Assembly: GCF_038049925.1 (NCBI RefSeq)
Contig: NZ_CP145809.1
Coordinates: 3,072,599 to 3,136,598, forward strand
DNA length: 64,000 nt
Reading direction: 5' to 3'
From: Georgenia sp. M64
GTDB lineage: Bacteria; Actinomycetota; Actinomycetes; Actinomycetales; Actinomycetaceae
The first letter of the stretch is position 1, and every line of letters starts with the position of its first letter. The notes under the pieces are model-generated. The model worked only from the letters and a program-made list of their open reading frames with translations, was not told the origin of the DNA and did no database searches. Positions 1-8,730 of this stretch are shown piece after piece. The position numbers were made by a program, and so were the translations under genes.

Positions 1-798
1 GTCGACGGCGAGCGCACGGAGCTGTCGGGCCGGGTGCTGGGGAACTGGGTGACCAAGGCGGCGAACCTCCTCGTCGAGGAGGCCGACGCCGGCCCTGGCA
101 CGGTGGTCGTGCTCGACCTGCCGGTGCACTGGCGCACGCTCGTGTGGGCGCTGGGCAGCTGGGTGGCCGGCGCGCAGGTCACACTGCCGTCCGAGGACCT
201 CCTCGAGGAGGACGAGGACGCCGACGCCCCGGACGTCGTCGTGACCTCACGACCCGGCGAGTCCCCGGGCGAGGACGACGCGGAGCTGGTGCTCGCCGTC
301 GCGCTCCCGGCGCTCGCGATGCGGTGGGACGGCGACCCGCTCGGCGCCAACGTCGTGGACGCCGCGGCCGAGCTGATGACCTTCGGCGACCAGCTGGGCT
401 ACGTCAGCGAGCCCGAGTCCACCGACCTCGCGCTCGTGACCGAGAACCTCGAGGTGACCTACGGCGACCTCGCCGGGTGGGCCACCGGCGCCGCCGAGGA
501 CGACGAGATCGACGCCGACGACGTCGACCTCGAGCCGGGGTACGAGGACGAGCTCGACTCGATCGGCGGCCCGGACGACGACGCGGCGGTGGTGCCCGCC
601 GAGGAGGACGACGTCGACGAGCCCGCGTCGGCCGCGCCGGTCCGGGCCCTGCTCGCGCCCGACGACGTCGCGGACCTCCTGGAGCAGGCCGTGCGCACCT
701 GGCACGGCGGCGGCTCGGTGGTGCTCGTCGAGCCCGGGGTGCCGGCGGACGTGCGGCGCCGGGTCGCCGAGGACGAGCGGGTGGACAGCCGCCTCTAG
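1..798 (+). CDS. TIGR03089 family protein (5' end missing)
   Basis: The reading frame is open from the first base, so the N-terminus lies outside the window; a GTG at 34 is probably internal. The visible part contains NWVTKAANLL, then VVVLDLPVHWRTLVWALGSW, typical of the actinobacterial TIGR03089 family, which resembles an N-terminal piece of an acyl-adenylate enzyme and has no established function. Unusual here is a strongly acidic stretch in the middle (about residues 165-205 of the visible frame, rich in Asp and Glu) that looks like an insertion. The stop codon TAG at 796-798 overlaps the stop of the convergent gene within the tetranucleotide CTAG. In other actinobacteria, as I recall, this family sits near LCP and rhamnose genes, which fits the locus. 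Family assignment is by recognition of motifs; role unknown. Confidence 0.75.
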   Translation, partial: VDGERTELSGRVLGNWVTKAANLLVEEADAGPGTVVVLDLPVHWRTLVWALGSWVAGAQVTLPSEDLLEEDEDADAPDVVVTSRPGESPGEDDAELVLAVALPALAMRWDGDPLGANVVDAAAELMTFGDQLGYVSEPESTDLALVTENLEVTYGDLAGWATGAAEDDEIDADDVDLEPGYEDELDSIGGPDDDAAVVPAEEDDVDEPASAAPVRALLAPDDVADLLEQAVRTWHGGGSVVLVEPGVPADVRRRVAEDERVDSRL

Positions 799-1382
799 AA
801 CTCCCACGCCGCCCGGGGGTCGGCGGCGTGGACGACGCGGCCGTGCGCGGTCGCCGAGTCCAGGACGACCAGGCCGCTGACCTCCTGACCGTCCTCGACG
901 AAGGGCGGGAGGAGCTGCTCCGCGTCGAAGCACGCGAACGACGACGCGGTCGCGACGAGCTGCTGGGTACGCCCGTCGGGCGCACGGATGACGAAGCTGC
1001 CGGCGTCGACACGGGCCGCGTCCTCGTCACTGCCGCCTGCGGCGAACAGCGCCGTCACCTCGGCGACGACGAAGTGGGCGAGCTCGGGCTCGGCCGTGGC
1101 GCCGCCCCGGGCGGGGCAGCTGGCCGCCACGGTGAGCGAGTCCACGGTGAGGGTGAGGACACCACCGTCCGGCGCGGCGACGTCGACCGGGGTGCCGAGG
1201 GGGACCGAAGGGGGCGAGGGCTGGTCGGTGGGCGGCGCGGTGGCCGTCGGCGGCGCGGCCGACCCGGACGTCGTGCCCGTCGGGGTGGCCGGGGGTCGCC
1301 CCTCGGGGCGTGCCGACAGGAGGACGACGACCACCACGAGCACGACGACGAGGGCGCCGAGCCCGACGGGCGTGCGTCTCAC
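795..1382 (-). CDS. secreted or membrane-anchored DUF4352-like protein, copy 2
   Basis: A 195-residue protein. The GTG start at 1382 overlaps the stop of the upstream gene as GTGA, so translation is probably coupled; longer upstream extensions would overlap that gene. Residues 1-28 are a hydrophobic segment after VRRTPVG, either an uncleaved anchor or signal peptide, followed by a Thr/Pro/Ser-rich linker (about 30-60). The globular part is paralogous to the preceding gene: both have a first Cys in (A/G)SCPxRG, a (H)F(L/V)V(V/A)(D/E)V strand, a second Cys in (A/W)(A/G)CF, then QLLPPFV and a C-terminal WEF. The two cysteines probably form a disulfide outside the cell. The fold resembles DUF4352-type immunoglobulin-like secreted domains, but this is a pattern match only. 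Function unknown. Confidence 0.7.
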   Translation of the reverse strand: MRRTPVGLGALVVVLVVVVVLLSARPEGRPPATPTGTTSGSAAPPTATAPPTDQPSPPSVPLGTPVDVAAPDGGVLTLTVDSLTVAASCPARGGATAEPELAHFVVAEVTALFAAGGSDEDAARVDAGSFVIRAPDGRTQQLVATASSFACFDAEQLLPPFVEDGQEVSGLVVLDSATAHGRVVHAADPRAAWEF

Positions 1383-2155
1383 CCGCCGAACTCCCACTCC
1401 CACCCGTCCGCGCCGAGCGGCCGGTAGACGAGCGTGCCCGAGGTGTGGGCCGTGTCGAGGACGACCTTGCCGGCCCCGTGCTCCGCGGGCCCGACGAACG
1501 GGGGAAGCAGCTGGGACATCTCGAAGCACCCCCACGACGCCGTCGTCGCCGTCCCGGCCTCGGTGACGCCGTCCGGCCCCACGATGCCGAACGCCTCCGC
1601 CCCGAGCGGCATGAAGCCCTCGCGGCCCTCGGCCACGGCGGCGAGGACGTCCACGACGAGGAAGTGCCCGTTCTCGGGCGGGACGGAGACCCCGCGGCCC
1701 GGGCACGAGCCGACGACAGCGATCTCGGTGACGGTGAGCTCGAACGCGGGGACGCCGTCGGGGCCCGTGAGCCCGGCGGGCTCGCCCACGGCCTTGACGA
1801 CGTTGCCGCGCCCGGAGAGGACGACCCGGTCGCCGGCGGGCTCCTCGGCGGCGGCGGGCAGGTCCGGTGCCGCCACCTCGGCCGCCCCGGGACCCGGGTC
1901 CGCCGTGGCCGGGGCGTCGGTGCGCTCAGGCGCCGCCGGGGCCGTCGCGGCCGGGGCGTCGGTGCGCTCAGGGGCCGCCGGGGCCGTGGCCGAGGCGTCG
2001 GTGGGCCGAGGGGCCGCCGGGGTCTCCGAGGACTGCGCGACCGCTGGGGCGTCCGTGGCCTCCGACGACTGCGTGGCGCCCTGGGCCGTCGCGCCCAGGG
2101 ACGCGCCCAGCACCGCTGCGGCCGCGATCCCTGCCAGGACCCTGGTGGTCACCAT
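1379..2155 (-). CDS. secreted DUF4352-like protein with Ala/Pro/Thr repeat linker, copy 1
   Basis: A 258-residue protein starting with MVTTRVLAGIAAAAVLGA, a clear signal peptide. Its ATG at 2155 overlaps the last bases of the upstream repeat-protein gene (stop at 2151-2149), and its own stop overlaps the GTG of the next gene, so the three genes form one translationally coupled unit. After the signal comes a low-complexity linker of about 100 residues containing 14-residue repeats (PERTDAPAATAPAA), encoded by 42-bp direct repeats at 1911 and 1953. The C-terminal 130 residues are the same domain as in the downstream gene, with paired cysteines, QLLPPFVG and a terminal WEWEF. The linker would let the domain reach through the wall. 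No enzymatic motif is visible. Confidence 0.72.
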   Translation of the reverse strand: MVTTRVLAGIAAAAVLGASLGATAQGATQSSEATDAPAVAQSSETPAAPRPTDASATAPAAPERTDAPAATAPAAPERTDAPATADPGPGAAEVAAPDLPAAAEEPAGDRVVLSGRGNVVKAVGEPAGLTGPDGVPAFELTVTEIAVVGSCPGRGVSVPPENGHFLVVDVLAAVAEGREGFMPLGAEAFGIVGPDGVTEAGTATTASWGCFEMSQLLPPFVGPAEHGAGKVVLDTAHTSGTLVYRPLGADGWEWEFGG

Positions 2156-3363
2156 CGCGTGAAGTCCCCCGTCGTGATGAGTGTGCCGCTGCTGCGGGCG
2201 TAGTCCTGCCACCGCTGGGTGGCCACGTACACCCACGCGGACGGCGCGTGGAGGGTGGGCCGCTGCGTGCGGTAGTAGTAGCGCTGGCTGTCCGGGGGCA
2301 GGGAGGGGTCGTAGAGCTCGTAGCGGTCCAGGCGGGCGATCATGTCCCAGTACGACGCGGACGGGAAGTCCATCAGCTCACCGACCGCGCCGTACTCCCC
2401 GGCGCTCGGGACCGCCCACGGGAAGGTGTAGCCGGGGATCATGTACAGGTCCATGTACGGCATCCGGGTGAGCTGCTCCCAGCTCGTGCGGCCCTCCACG
2501 AGGTAGTGGGCGCTCTGTCCGCTGCGCAGCGTCCCGTAGGTGAAGACGGGTGGCTGCGGGTCCGGTGCCGGGGCCGGCTCCGGCGCGGGTGGCGGTCGAC
2601 GCACCCCGAGGCCGGTGCCGCCGGCCGCGTCGAGACCGCCCGAGAAGGCGTGGTCGGAGTCCCGGCCGTAGGTCACCACCTTCTCGGCGATCGCCCCGCT
2701 GAAGGTGTTCTTGAGGTGGAACCGGTTCCCCCGGCGCACCGCCAGGGTGTCCACCCCGTCCCCGTCCCAGTCCCCCACCAGCACCTCGTCGTCCACGGTG
2801 CCGTACGACTGGGAGAAGTTCGCGATCGCCCCCGAGAACGTGTTCTTGAAGTGGTACCGGTTCCCCCGGCGCACCGCCAGGGTGTCCACCCCGTCCCCGT
2901 CCCAGTCCCCCACCAGCACCTCGTCGTCCACGGTGCCGTACGACTGGGAGAAGTTCGCGATCGCCCCCGAGAACGTGTTCTTGAAGTGGTACCGGTTCCC
3001 CCGGCGCACCGCCAGGGTGTCCACCCCGTCCCCGTCCCAGTCCCCCACCAGCACCTCGTCGTCCACGGTGCCGTACGACTGGGAGAAGTTCGCGATCGCC
3101 CCCGAGAACGTGTTCTTGAAGTGGTACCGGTTCCCCCGGCGCACCGCCAGGGTGTCCACCCCGTCCCCGTCCCAGTCGCCGACGAGCGCACCGTCGTCGG
3201 TCAGCCCGAAGGTCTGGTGGACGGTCGTCGGGGCGCCTGCCGGGTCGCTGCGGAAGTACTCGTTCCCGCTGCCGCCGATCTCCCCGCCCTTCGCCGCCGC
3301 CGGTCCTGCGCCCACGGACAGCACCAGGGTGAGGGCCGCGACGGCGACCAGACCGGTGCGCAC
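2149..3363 (-). CDS. secreted GDWDGDG-repeat protein with C-terminal gamma-glutamylcyclotransferase-like domain
   Basis: A 404-residue protein from the GTG at 3363, chosen because a Shine-Dalgarno GGAGAG lies 5-10 bases upstream and a signal peptide (VRTGLVAVAALTLVLSVG) follows at once. Residues 30-270 consist of 45-residue repeats, each with a VGDWDGDG loop (DxDxDG, an EF-hand-like calcium-binding signature as in FG-GAP/VCBS propeller blades) and a RRGNRYHFKNTFSG strand. Three repeats are identical at the DNA level. After a Pro-rich hinge the last ~125 residues begin with FTYGTLRSGQ and resemble the AIG2/GGCT fold (YGTLRxG), which in the cytosol cyclises gamma-glutamyl groups. An exported GGCT-like domain is unusual; its substrate is unknown and may be a wall component. 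First gene of a three-gene unit with the two DUF4352-like proteins. Confidence 0.75.
   Translation of the reverse strand: MRTGLVAVAALTLVLSVGAGPAAAKGGEIGGSGNEYFRSDPAGAPTTVHQTFGLTDDGALVGDWDGDGVDTLAVRRGNRYHFKNTFSGAIANFSQSYGTVDDEVLVGDWDGDGVDTLAVRRGNRYHFKNTFSGAIANFSQSYGTVDDEVLVGDWDGDGVDTLAVRRGNRYHFKNTFSGAIANFSQSYGTVDDEVLVGDWDGDGVDTLAVRRGNRFHLKNTFSGAIAEKVVTYGRDSDHAFSGGLDAAGGTGLGVRRPPPAPEPAPAPDPQPPVFTYGTLRSGQSAHYLVEGRTSWEQLTRMPYMDLYMIPGYTFPWAVPSAGEYGAVGELMDFPSASYWDMIARLDRYELYDPSLPPDSQRYYYRTQRPTLHAPSAWVYVATQRWQDYARSSGTLITTGDFTRW
2746..3150. repeat. three identical 135-bp tandem copies within the repeat-protein gene
   Basis: Copies begin at 2746, 2881 and 3016 and show no differences on reading. Partial, diverged copies flank them (2701-2745 and from 3151). 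Each encodes one 45-residue GDWDGDG module, so the array can gain or lose modules without breaking frame. Confidence 0.95.
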
Positions 3364-3488
3364 AGAGCTCTCCGTTCGGTGGTACGGCCGGCGGGCAGCC
3401 GGCCACGGCCAGGGTCGCAGACGAGGCGCCACCCCTCGGGCCCCCACGCCGACGTCGCTCGCGAGCCCGCGGCGCGCGACGGGTGATC

Positions 3489-4460
3489 TCAGCCGGCCGT
3501 GCCGAGGTCGTGGTCGACCATCGCGTGGACGATGTCGGTGAAGGTGGTGGTGGGGGTCCAGCCCAGGAGGTCGCGGGCCCGCGTGGCATCGCCGCACTGC
3601 TCGGCCGCGTCCGCCGGCCGGATCAGCTCGGGCGCGCTGACGGTGTGCGCCTGCCAGTCCTCGATCCCCACGTGCGCGAAGGCGGTCCGCACGAAGTCGG
3701 CGACCGAGTGCGTCTGGCCGGTGGCCAGGACGAGGTCCTCCGCGACGTCGTGCCGGACCGCCCGCACCATGGCGTCGACGTAGTCCGGTGCCCACCCCCA
3801 GTCGCGGCGCGCCTCGAGGTTGCCCAGGGTCAGGGTCCCGCCCCCGCTGCGGGCGATCTCGGCGACCGTCGTGCTGATCTTCCGCGCGACGAAGGTCGGC
3901 GGCCGGCGCGGCGACTCGTGGGTGTAGAGGATGACGGCGACGGCGTGCAGCCCACGGGCCCGGTAGATCCCCGTCATCCGGTGCGCGTAGGCCTTGGCCG
4001 CGCCGTAGGGGGAGACGGGCGCCAGCGGGAACGTCTCGTCCTGAGGGGCGCGGTCCGCCTGGCCGAAGATCTCCGAGGAGGAGGCCTGGAGGAACCGCAC
4101 GCCGCGCCCGGTGTCCTCCTGCACCGCCAGGGCGGCGTCGAGCAGCGCCGCGACCGACACACCGCTCACGACACCGGTGAGGGCGGGCTCCTCCCAGGAC
4201 CGGGCCACCGAGGAGATCCCCCCGAGGTTGTAGATCTCATCAGGAGCGACCTCGCGCACGAGCCCGGCGAGGCCGTCGAGGTCGGCCAGGTCGAGCCGGT
4301 GCGTCACGAGAGCGTCCGCGCCCGCCAGGGGCGCCTCGAGCAGTCCGTGGTCGGGGTGGAGGAGACCGTGGACCACGGTCCCCTCGGCCGCGAGGCGCTC
4401 GAACAGGTACGACCCGTCCTGACCCGCGACGCCCGTGACCAGGGCGACCCGCGGCGTCAT
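3489..4460 (-). CDS. GDP-mannose 4,6-dehydratase-family protein (second of a tandem pair)
   Basis: A 323-residue extended short-chain dehydrogenase. The ATG at 4460 overlaps the gmd stop as ATGA. Features seen: NAD(P)-binding [10 protein letters not shown] at 10-19, [12 protein letters not shown] at 78-89, the active-site SSSEIFG with Glu130, and the YxxxK pair Tyr152/Lys156 in SPYGAAK. Because the dehydratase Ser-Ser-Glu signature is kept, it looks like a second dehydratase rather than the reductase (RMD or GDP-fucose synthase) that normally follows gmd. It is clearly diverged from its neighbour, for example at residues 35-50 where the usual Arg-rich NADP contact segment differs. It may use GDP-4-keto-6-deoxymannose or another nucleotide sugar; the exact reaction is not settled by sequence. 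Confidence 0.8.
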   Translation of the reverse strand: MTPRVALVTGVAGQDGSYLFERLAAEGTVVHGLLHPDHGLLEAPLAGADALVTHRLDLADLDGLAGLVREVAPDEIYNLGGISSVARSWEEPALTGVVSGVSVAALLDAALAVQEDTGRGVRFLQASSSEIFGQADRAPQDETFPLAPVSPYGAAKAYAHRMTGIYRARGLHAVAVILYTHESPRRPPTFVARKISTTVAEIARSGGGTLTLGNLEARRDWGWAPDYVDAMVRAVRHDVAEDLVLATGQTHSVADFVRTAFAHVGIEDWQAHTVSAPELIRPADAAEQCGDATRARDLLGWTPTTTFTDIVHAMVDHDLGTAG

Positions 4461-5443
4461 ACCCGGGCCAGCTGCGCCTGTTCGCGCAGGTCGTTCTCGA
4501 CCATCATCTGCACGAGCTCGGTGAAGCGGACCTTCGGCTCCCAGCCCAGCTCCGCACGCGCCTTGGACGGGTCGCCGATGAGCAGGTCGACCTCCGCCGG
4601 GCGCATGAAGCGCGGGTCCTGCCTGACGTAGGGCGCCCAGTCCCCGAGCCCGGCGGCCTCGAAGGCGGCGTCGAGCAGCTCCTTGATGGAGTGGGTCTCC
4701 CCCGTGGCGATGACGTAGTCGTCGGCCTCCTCCTGCTGCAGCATCCGCCACATGGCCTCGACGTAGTCCCCGGCGAAGCCCCAGTCGCGCTTCGCGTCGA
4801 GGTTGCCCATGACGAGGTCGTCCTGCAGGCCCAGCTTGATGCGGGCGGCGGCGATGGAGACCTTGCGGGTGACGAACTCCGGGCCGCGGCGCGGGGACTC
4901 GTGGTTGAACAGGATCCCGGACGAGGCGTGCAGCCCGTAGGACTCCCGGTAGTTGATCGTCATGTAGTGCCCGAAGACCTTCGCGACGCCGTAGGGCGAG
5001 CGTGGCCACAGCAGCGTGCTCTCGCGCTGGGGCACCTCCTGGACCTTGCCGAACATCTCCGAGCTCGACGCCTGGTAGAACCGGATCCCGCTCATGTCGC
5101 CGCGCGAGTGCAGGCGGATCGCCTCGAGCATGTTCAGCACACCCTGGCCGGTCACGTCGGCGGTGACCTTGGCGTTCTCCCACGAGTACGCCACGTAGGA
5201 GATGGCCCCGAGGTTGTACACCTCGTCCGGACGCGAGTCCGAGAGCGCGCGCACCAGGGAGGACATGTCCGTCAGGTCACCGGTGAGCAGCCTCACACCC
5301 GGGACGGTCCGCTCGACGAGCTCCCGCTTGGGGTTGTTCTGCCCACGGATGAGGCCGAAGACCTCATAACCCTTGGCCAGCAGGAGCTCGGACAGGTACA
5401 ACCCGTCCTGACCGGTGATCCCGGTGATCAGCGCGCGCGTCAT
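4457..5443 (-). CDS. gmd: GDP-mannose 4,6-dehydratase
   Basis: A 328-residue protein that converts GDP-mannose to GDP-4-keto-6-deoxymannose in the cytosol, the entry to GDP-6-deoxyhexoses such as GDP-rhamnose, GDP-fucose or GDP-perosamine. Seen: cofactor loop [10 protein letters not shown] at 8-17, LIRGQ at 31-35, [12 protein letters not shown] at 77-88, catalytic SSSEMFG with Glu129, and Tyr151/Lys155 in SPYGVAK. A good Shine-Dalgarno (GAGGAA) lies five bases before ATG 5443. It is the first gene of a two-gene unit with the paralogue immediately downstream (4-bp overlap), and is divergent from the GT4 gene. No reductase or epimerase finishing the pathway is visible nearby. Confidence 0.92.
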   Translation of the reverse strand: MTRALITGITGQDGLYLSELLLAKGYEVFGLIRGQNNPKRELVERTVPGVRLLTGDLTDMSSLVRALSDSRPDEVYNLGAISYVAYSWENAKVTADVTGQGVLNMLEAIRLHSRGDMSGIRFYQASSSEMFGKVQEVPQRESTLLWPRSPYGVAKVFGHYMTINYRESYGLHASSGILFNHESPRRGPEFVTRKVSIAAARIKLGLQDDLVMGNLDAKRDWGFAGDYVEAMWRMLQQEEADDYVIATGETHSIKELLDAAFEAAGLGDWAPYVRQDPRFMRPAEVDLLIGDPSKARAELGWEPKVRFTELVQMMVENDLREQAQLARV

Positions 5444-5530
5444 GCGTATTCCTCGAATCGTCGGCGACGGACGCCCCAGCCTATCGGCCCGGCGACCTGG
5501 CCCCGCCTGCAGGTCCCGGGCCTGGAGCCG

Positions 5531-5545
5531 TACGATGCGCTGTCG
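5531..5545 (+). promoter_or_regulatory. leaderless promoter box TACGAT before GTG 5545
   Basis: TACGAT at 5531-5536 ends 8 bases before the GTG, and no Shine-Dalgarno lies between, so the transcript likely begins at or near the start codon. Confidence 0.6.
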
Positions 5546-6630
5546 TGGCAGGCACCGTCTTCATCACCCGGAAGTTCCCGCCCTCGGTGGGCGGGATGGA
5601 GACCCTCGCGAGCGACGTCTGGGCGACGCTCAGCGCGGGCGCCGCCACCCCGACCCACCTCATCGCCCACGGCGGCGCCAACCGGCTGCTGCCGCTGTGG
5701 CTGCCCGGCGCGACGATCCGGCTGGTCGCCCTCGTCCTGCGCCGCAAGGTCGACCTCGTCCTGACCGGCGACGTCGTCCTCCACCTCCTCCTCGCCCCCC
5801 TCCTGCGCCTGCTGGGGGTGCGGCACGCGACCATGGCGATGGGCAAGGACGTCGTCTGGAGCCCCGCGTGGTACCAGCGCGTCATCGCCCGGGTGCTCCC
5901 CCGCGCTCCCCACGTCCTCGCGATCAGCTCGGCGACCGCGGCGGCCGCCGTCGCCGCCGGCGCGCCCCCGGAACGGGTCGACGTCGTGCGCCTCGGGGTG
6001 GAGGACCCCGGCCTCGACGCAGCGGCCTCGCTGGCCGCGGCGGCGGAGCTGCGGGCCGCGACGGGGATCGGCGACGACGAGCTCGTCGTGCTCACCCTCG
6101 GTCGCCTCGTCCGGCGCAAGGGCGTGGTGTGGTTCCTGCGCTCGGTCGTCCCGCACCTGCCGGCGAACGTGGTCTACCTCGTCGCCGGCGACGGTGTGGA
6201 CGCCCCGCGCGCCCGGGCCGCCGTCGACGAGCTGGGCCTGGGTGACCGGGTCCGCCTCCTCGGCGCCGTGCCGGACGCCGAGCGGGAGCGGCTCATGCGC
6301 GGGGCCGACGTCTTCGTCCAGCCCAACATCCCCGTCGACGGCGACATGGAGGGCTTCGGGCTCGTCGCCGTCGAGGCGGCGATGCGCGGGTCGCTCGTCG
6401 TCGCCGCGAGCCTCGAGGGGCTGCGCGACGCCGTCGTCGACGGCGAGACCGGCCTGCTCCTGCCGCCGGGGGACCCCGCAGCGTGGAGCGAGCGGCTGAG
6501 CGCCCTCGCCGCCGACCGCACCGCGACCCGCGAGCTGGCCGCCCGGTTCCAGGTCCAGTGCCGCCGGCGCTACGCCCGGGAGAACATGGGCCGCGAGCTG
6601 TGCCAGGTGCTGGGCATCCCCGTTCGCTGA
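5545..6630 (+). CDS. glycosyltransferase family 4 protein
   Basis: A 361-residue GT-B fold glycosyltransferase. N-terminal [16 protein letters not shown] at residues 11-26 is the usual acceptor-side Gly-rich turn of GT4 enzymes; the C-terminal half carries LGRLVRRKG (about 188-196), [10 protein letters not shown], and the E(G)[10 protein letters not shown] signature of the donor-binding site (about 270-281), with a [12 protein letters not shown] loop. It probably adds a nucleotide-activated sugar to a lipid-linked or protein acceptor at the cytoplasmic face. The donor cannot be read from sequence; its place between gmd and rfbA suggests a deoxyhexose or mannose. The start is a GTG at 5545 with a leaderless-type box. 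Confidence 0.88.
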   Translation: MAGTVFITRKFPPSVGGMETLASDVWATLSAGAATPTHLIAHGGANRLLPLWLPGATIRLVALVLRRKVDLVLTGDVVLHLLLAPLLRLLGVRHATMAMGKDVVWSPAWYQRVIARVLPRAPHVLAISSATAAAAVAAGAPPERVDVVRLGVEDPGLDAAASLAAAAELRAATGIGDDELVVLTLGRLVRRKGVVWFLRSVVPHLPANVVYLVAGDGVDAPRARAAVDELGLGDRVRLLGAVPDAERERLMRGADVFVQPNIPVDGDMEGFGLVAVEAAMRGSLVVAASLEGLRDAVVDGETGLLLPPGDPAAWSERLSALAADRTATRELAARFQVQCRRRYARENMGRELCQVLGIPVR

Positions 6631-6736
6631 CCCCTCGGCGTCCGCCGGGCGCCGGGTCACCCCTGGCCCGGGAGCCTGACGGCGCCGGGGACACGTCGGG
6701 GCGCCGCCGCGGCCGGAGTTGCGACAGACTGTGCGG

Positions 6737-7606
6737 ATGCGAGGAATCATTCTGGCCGGCGGGTCCGGCACGCGTCTGCACCCGATCACCCTCGGCGTGA
6801 GCAAGCAGCTCGTGCCGGTCTACGACAAGCCGATGATCTACTACCCCCTCACGACCCTCATGCTCGCGGGGATCCGGGACGTGCTCGTCATCACCACCCC
6901 GCACGACGCCGAGTCGTTCCACCGCCTGCTCGGCGACGGCTCGCAGTTCGGCATCAACATCTCCTACACCGTCCAGGAGGTGCCCAACGGCCTGGCTCAG
7001 GCCTTCGTGCTCGGCGCCGACTTCGTCGGGGACGACAGCGCCGCCCTGGTCCTCGGGGACAACATCTTCTACGGCCCCGGCATGGGCCACACCCTCAACC
7101 GGTTCGGCGACATCGACGGCGGCGCCGTCTTCGCCTACCACGTCGCCGACCCCACCGCCTACGGCGTCGTGGAGTTCGACGAGAGCTTCACCGCGGTCTC
7201 GCTCGAGGAGAAGCCGGCACGACCGAAGAGCTCCTACGCCGTGCCCGGCCTGTACTTCTACGACAACGACGTCATCGAGATCGCCCGTGACCTCCAGCCC
7301 TCCGCACGGGGCGAGTACGAGATCACCGACGTCAACCGCGTCTACCTCGAGCAGGGCCGCCTCAAGGTCGAGGTCCTCCCCCGCGGCACCGCGTGGCTCG
7401 ACACCGGCACCTTCGACTCCCTGGCCGACGCCACCGCGTTCGTGCGCACCGTGGAGGCCCGGCAGGGGCTCAAGATCGGCTGTCCCGAGGAGGTCGCCTG
7501 GCGCCGGGGCTTCCTCGACGACGACGAGCTGCGCGAGCGGGCCGAGCCGCTGCGCAAGTCCGGCTACGGCGAGTACCTCATCGCACTGCTCGAGCACCGC
7601 ATCTGA
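6737..7606 (+). CDS. rfbA: glucose-1-phosphate thymidylyltransferase
   Basis: A 289-residue enzyme making dTDP-glucose from Glc-1-P and dTTP, the first step to dTDP-L-rhamnose. Seen: [18 protein letters not shown] at the N-terminus (nucleotide-binding signature), [50 protein letters not shown] and [14 protein letters not shown]; length matches the family. The ATG at 6737 is chosen because MRGIILAGG is the conserved N-terminus; an in-frame TTG at 6719 would add six atypical residues. No clear Shine-Dalgarno is present, and a CAGACT hexamer ends six bases before the ATG, so the mRNA may be leaderless. rfbD lies convergently downstream, separated by a hairpin. Confidence 0.95.
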   Translation: MRGIILAGGSGTRLHPITLGVSKQLVPVYDKPMIYYPLTTLMLAGIRDVLVITTPHDAESFHRLLGDGSQFGINISYTVQEVPNGLAQAFVLGADFVGDDSAALVLGDNIFYGPGMGHTLNRFGDIDGGAVFAYHVADPTAYGVVEFDESFTAVSLEEKPARPKSSYAVPGLYFYDNDVIEIARDLQPSARGEYEITDVNRVYLEQGRLKVEVLPRGTAWLDTGTFDSLADATAFVRTVEARQGLKIGCPEEVAWRRGFLDDDELRERAEPLRKSGYGEYLIALLEHRI

Positions 7607-7654
7607 CCGAGCGCCCGGGGGCACATCCCTCGAGGCGCTGGGAGCCGGACCATC

Positions 7655-7687
7655 GGCAGCCGACGGCTCGATGGGCGGTCGGCTGCC
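7655..7687. terminator. hairpin between convergent rfbA and rfbD
   Basis: Perfect 10-bp stem GGCAGCCGAC (7655-7664) / GTCGGCTGCC (7678-7687) with a 13-base loop, in the 98-bp gap between two convergent genes. No T tract follows, as is common in actinobacteria. Confidence 0.6.
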
Positions 7688-7704
7688 CGTGCTCGTCGCT
7701 GACC

Positions 7705-8553
7705 TCAGGGAGCGAGCACCGTCGGCGCCGCCGCGGCCCAGCGCTCCTCCCACGGCCCGATCGGGGCCACGCCCGCCGCGGTGAGGGCGTCGTGGCCGAG
7801 CACCGAGTAGGCGGGCCGGGGCGCGGGACGGACGAACGCGTCCGACGTCGTCTCCCTCACCATCGCCGGGTCCTTGCCGAGGGCCGCGACGATCGCCCGG
7901 GTGAACCCGTGCCAGGACACCTCCCCCGCGGACGTGCCGTGGTAGGTGCCCGACGGCGCCCCGGCCTCGACCAGGCGCACGACGAGGTCGGCGACGTCGG
8001 CGGTCCACGTCGGCTGGCCGACCTGGTCGGCGACGACCTGGAGCTCGTCGCGGTCCGCGGCGAGCCGGGCCATGGTCTTGGGGAAGCAGCCGCCGTGGGC
8101 GCCGTAGAGCCACGCCGTGCGGACGATGAGGTGGTCGGGGTTCTCCGCGCGGACGGCCCACTCGCCGGCCGCCTTGGTCCGCCCGTACGCCGAGCGCGGC
8201 GCCAGGGGGGCGTCCTCGGCGTACGGAGAGCTCGCCGCGCCGTCGAAGACGTAGTCGGTGGAGACCTGGACCATCCTCGACCCGGCCACGCGGGCCGCCC
8301 GCGCGAGCAGCTGCGGCGCGACCGCGTTGAGGGTGAAGGCCGGGGCCTCGGTGGTCTCGGCGTCGTCGACGGCGGTCCACGCGGCGCAGTTGACGACGAC
8401 GTCGATGTCGCGCACCGTCGCCTCCACCGCCGCCGGGTCGGTCACGTCGAGCTCGTCGCGGTCCGCCGCGCGCACCTCGTGACCGGCCTGCCCGAGCCGG
8501 GCCACCACGTCCGTGCCGAGCATGCCGCCCGCCCCTGTCACCAACCAGCGCAT
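7705..8553 (-). CDS. rfbD: dTDP-4-dehydrorhamnose reductase
   Basis: A 282-residue short-chain dehydrogenase that performs the last step of dTDP-L-rhamnose synthesis with NAD(P)H. Seen: MRWLVTGAGGMLGTDVV (cofactor loop), ELDVTDPAAV, VVNCAAWTAVDDAE at about 49-62, STDYVFDG at about 98-105, the SAYGRTKAAGE motif holding the catalytic Tyr and Lys, and RTAWLYG. Good Shine-Dalgarno GAGGGAGAG sits before ATG 8553. The gene is monocistronic here, on the opposite strand from rfbA and rfbC, so the four rhamnose genes do not form one operon in this genome. Confidence 0.95.
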   Translation of the reverse strand: MRWLVTGAGGMLGTDVVARLGQAGHEVRAADRDELDVTDPAAVEATVRDIDVVVNCAAWTAVDDAETTEAPAFTLNAVAPQLLARAARVAGSRMVQVSTDYVFDGAASSPYAEDAPLAPRSAYGRTKAAGEWAVRAENPDHLIVRTAWLYGAHGGCFPKTMARLAADRDELQVVADQVGQPTWTADVADLVVRLVEAGAPSGTYHGTSAGEVSWHGFTRAIVAALGKDPAMVRETTSDAFVRPAPRPAYSVLGHDALTAAGVAPIGPWEERWAAAAPTVLAP

Positions 8554-8582
8554 CGTCTCTCCCTCGTCGTCGGTCGTCCGCG

Positions 8583-8588
8583 AGGGTA
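8583..8588 (-). promoter_or_regulatory. candidate -10 box (TACCCT) for rfbD
   Basis: On the minus strand TACCCT lies about 30 bases before the rfbD ATG, leaving room for a short leader with a Shine-Dalgarno. No convincing -35 was identified. Confidence 0.35.
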
Positions 8589-8730
8589 TCCGGTCGGCCG
8601 GTCCCGCCCCGAACCGGTGGCCGCGCTGCCAGGATGAGCCCGCCTGTCCCGATCACGCCCGCCGTCCTCCGCTGCCCTCATCTGTGGGGGTAGTCTCGGG
8701 CCGCACCCCTGCCGCTCACCGGAGACACCC

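Noticed and set aside
2701-3180. CRISPR array from the 135-bp periodic repeats
   Set aside because: Units are contiguous, without spacers, and are in frame with a secreted repeat protein.
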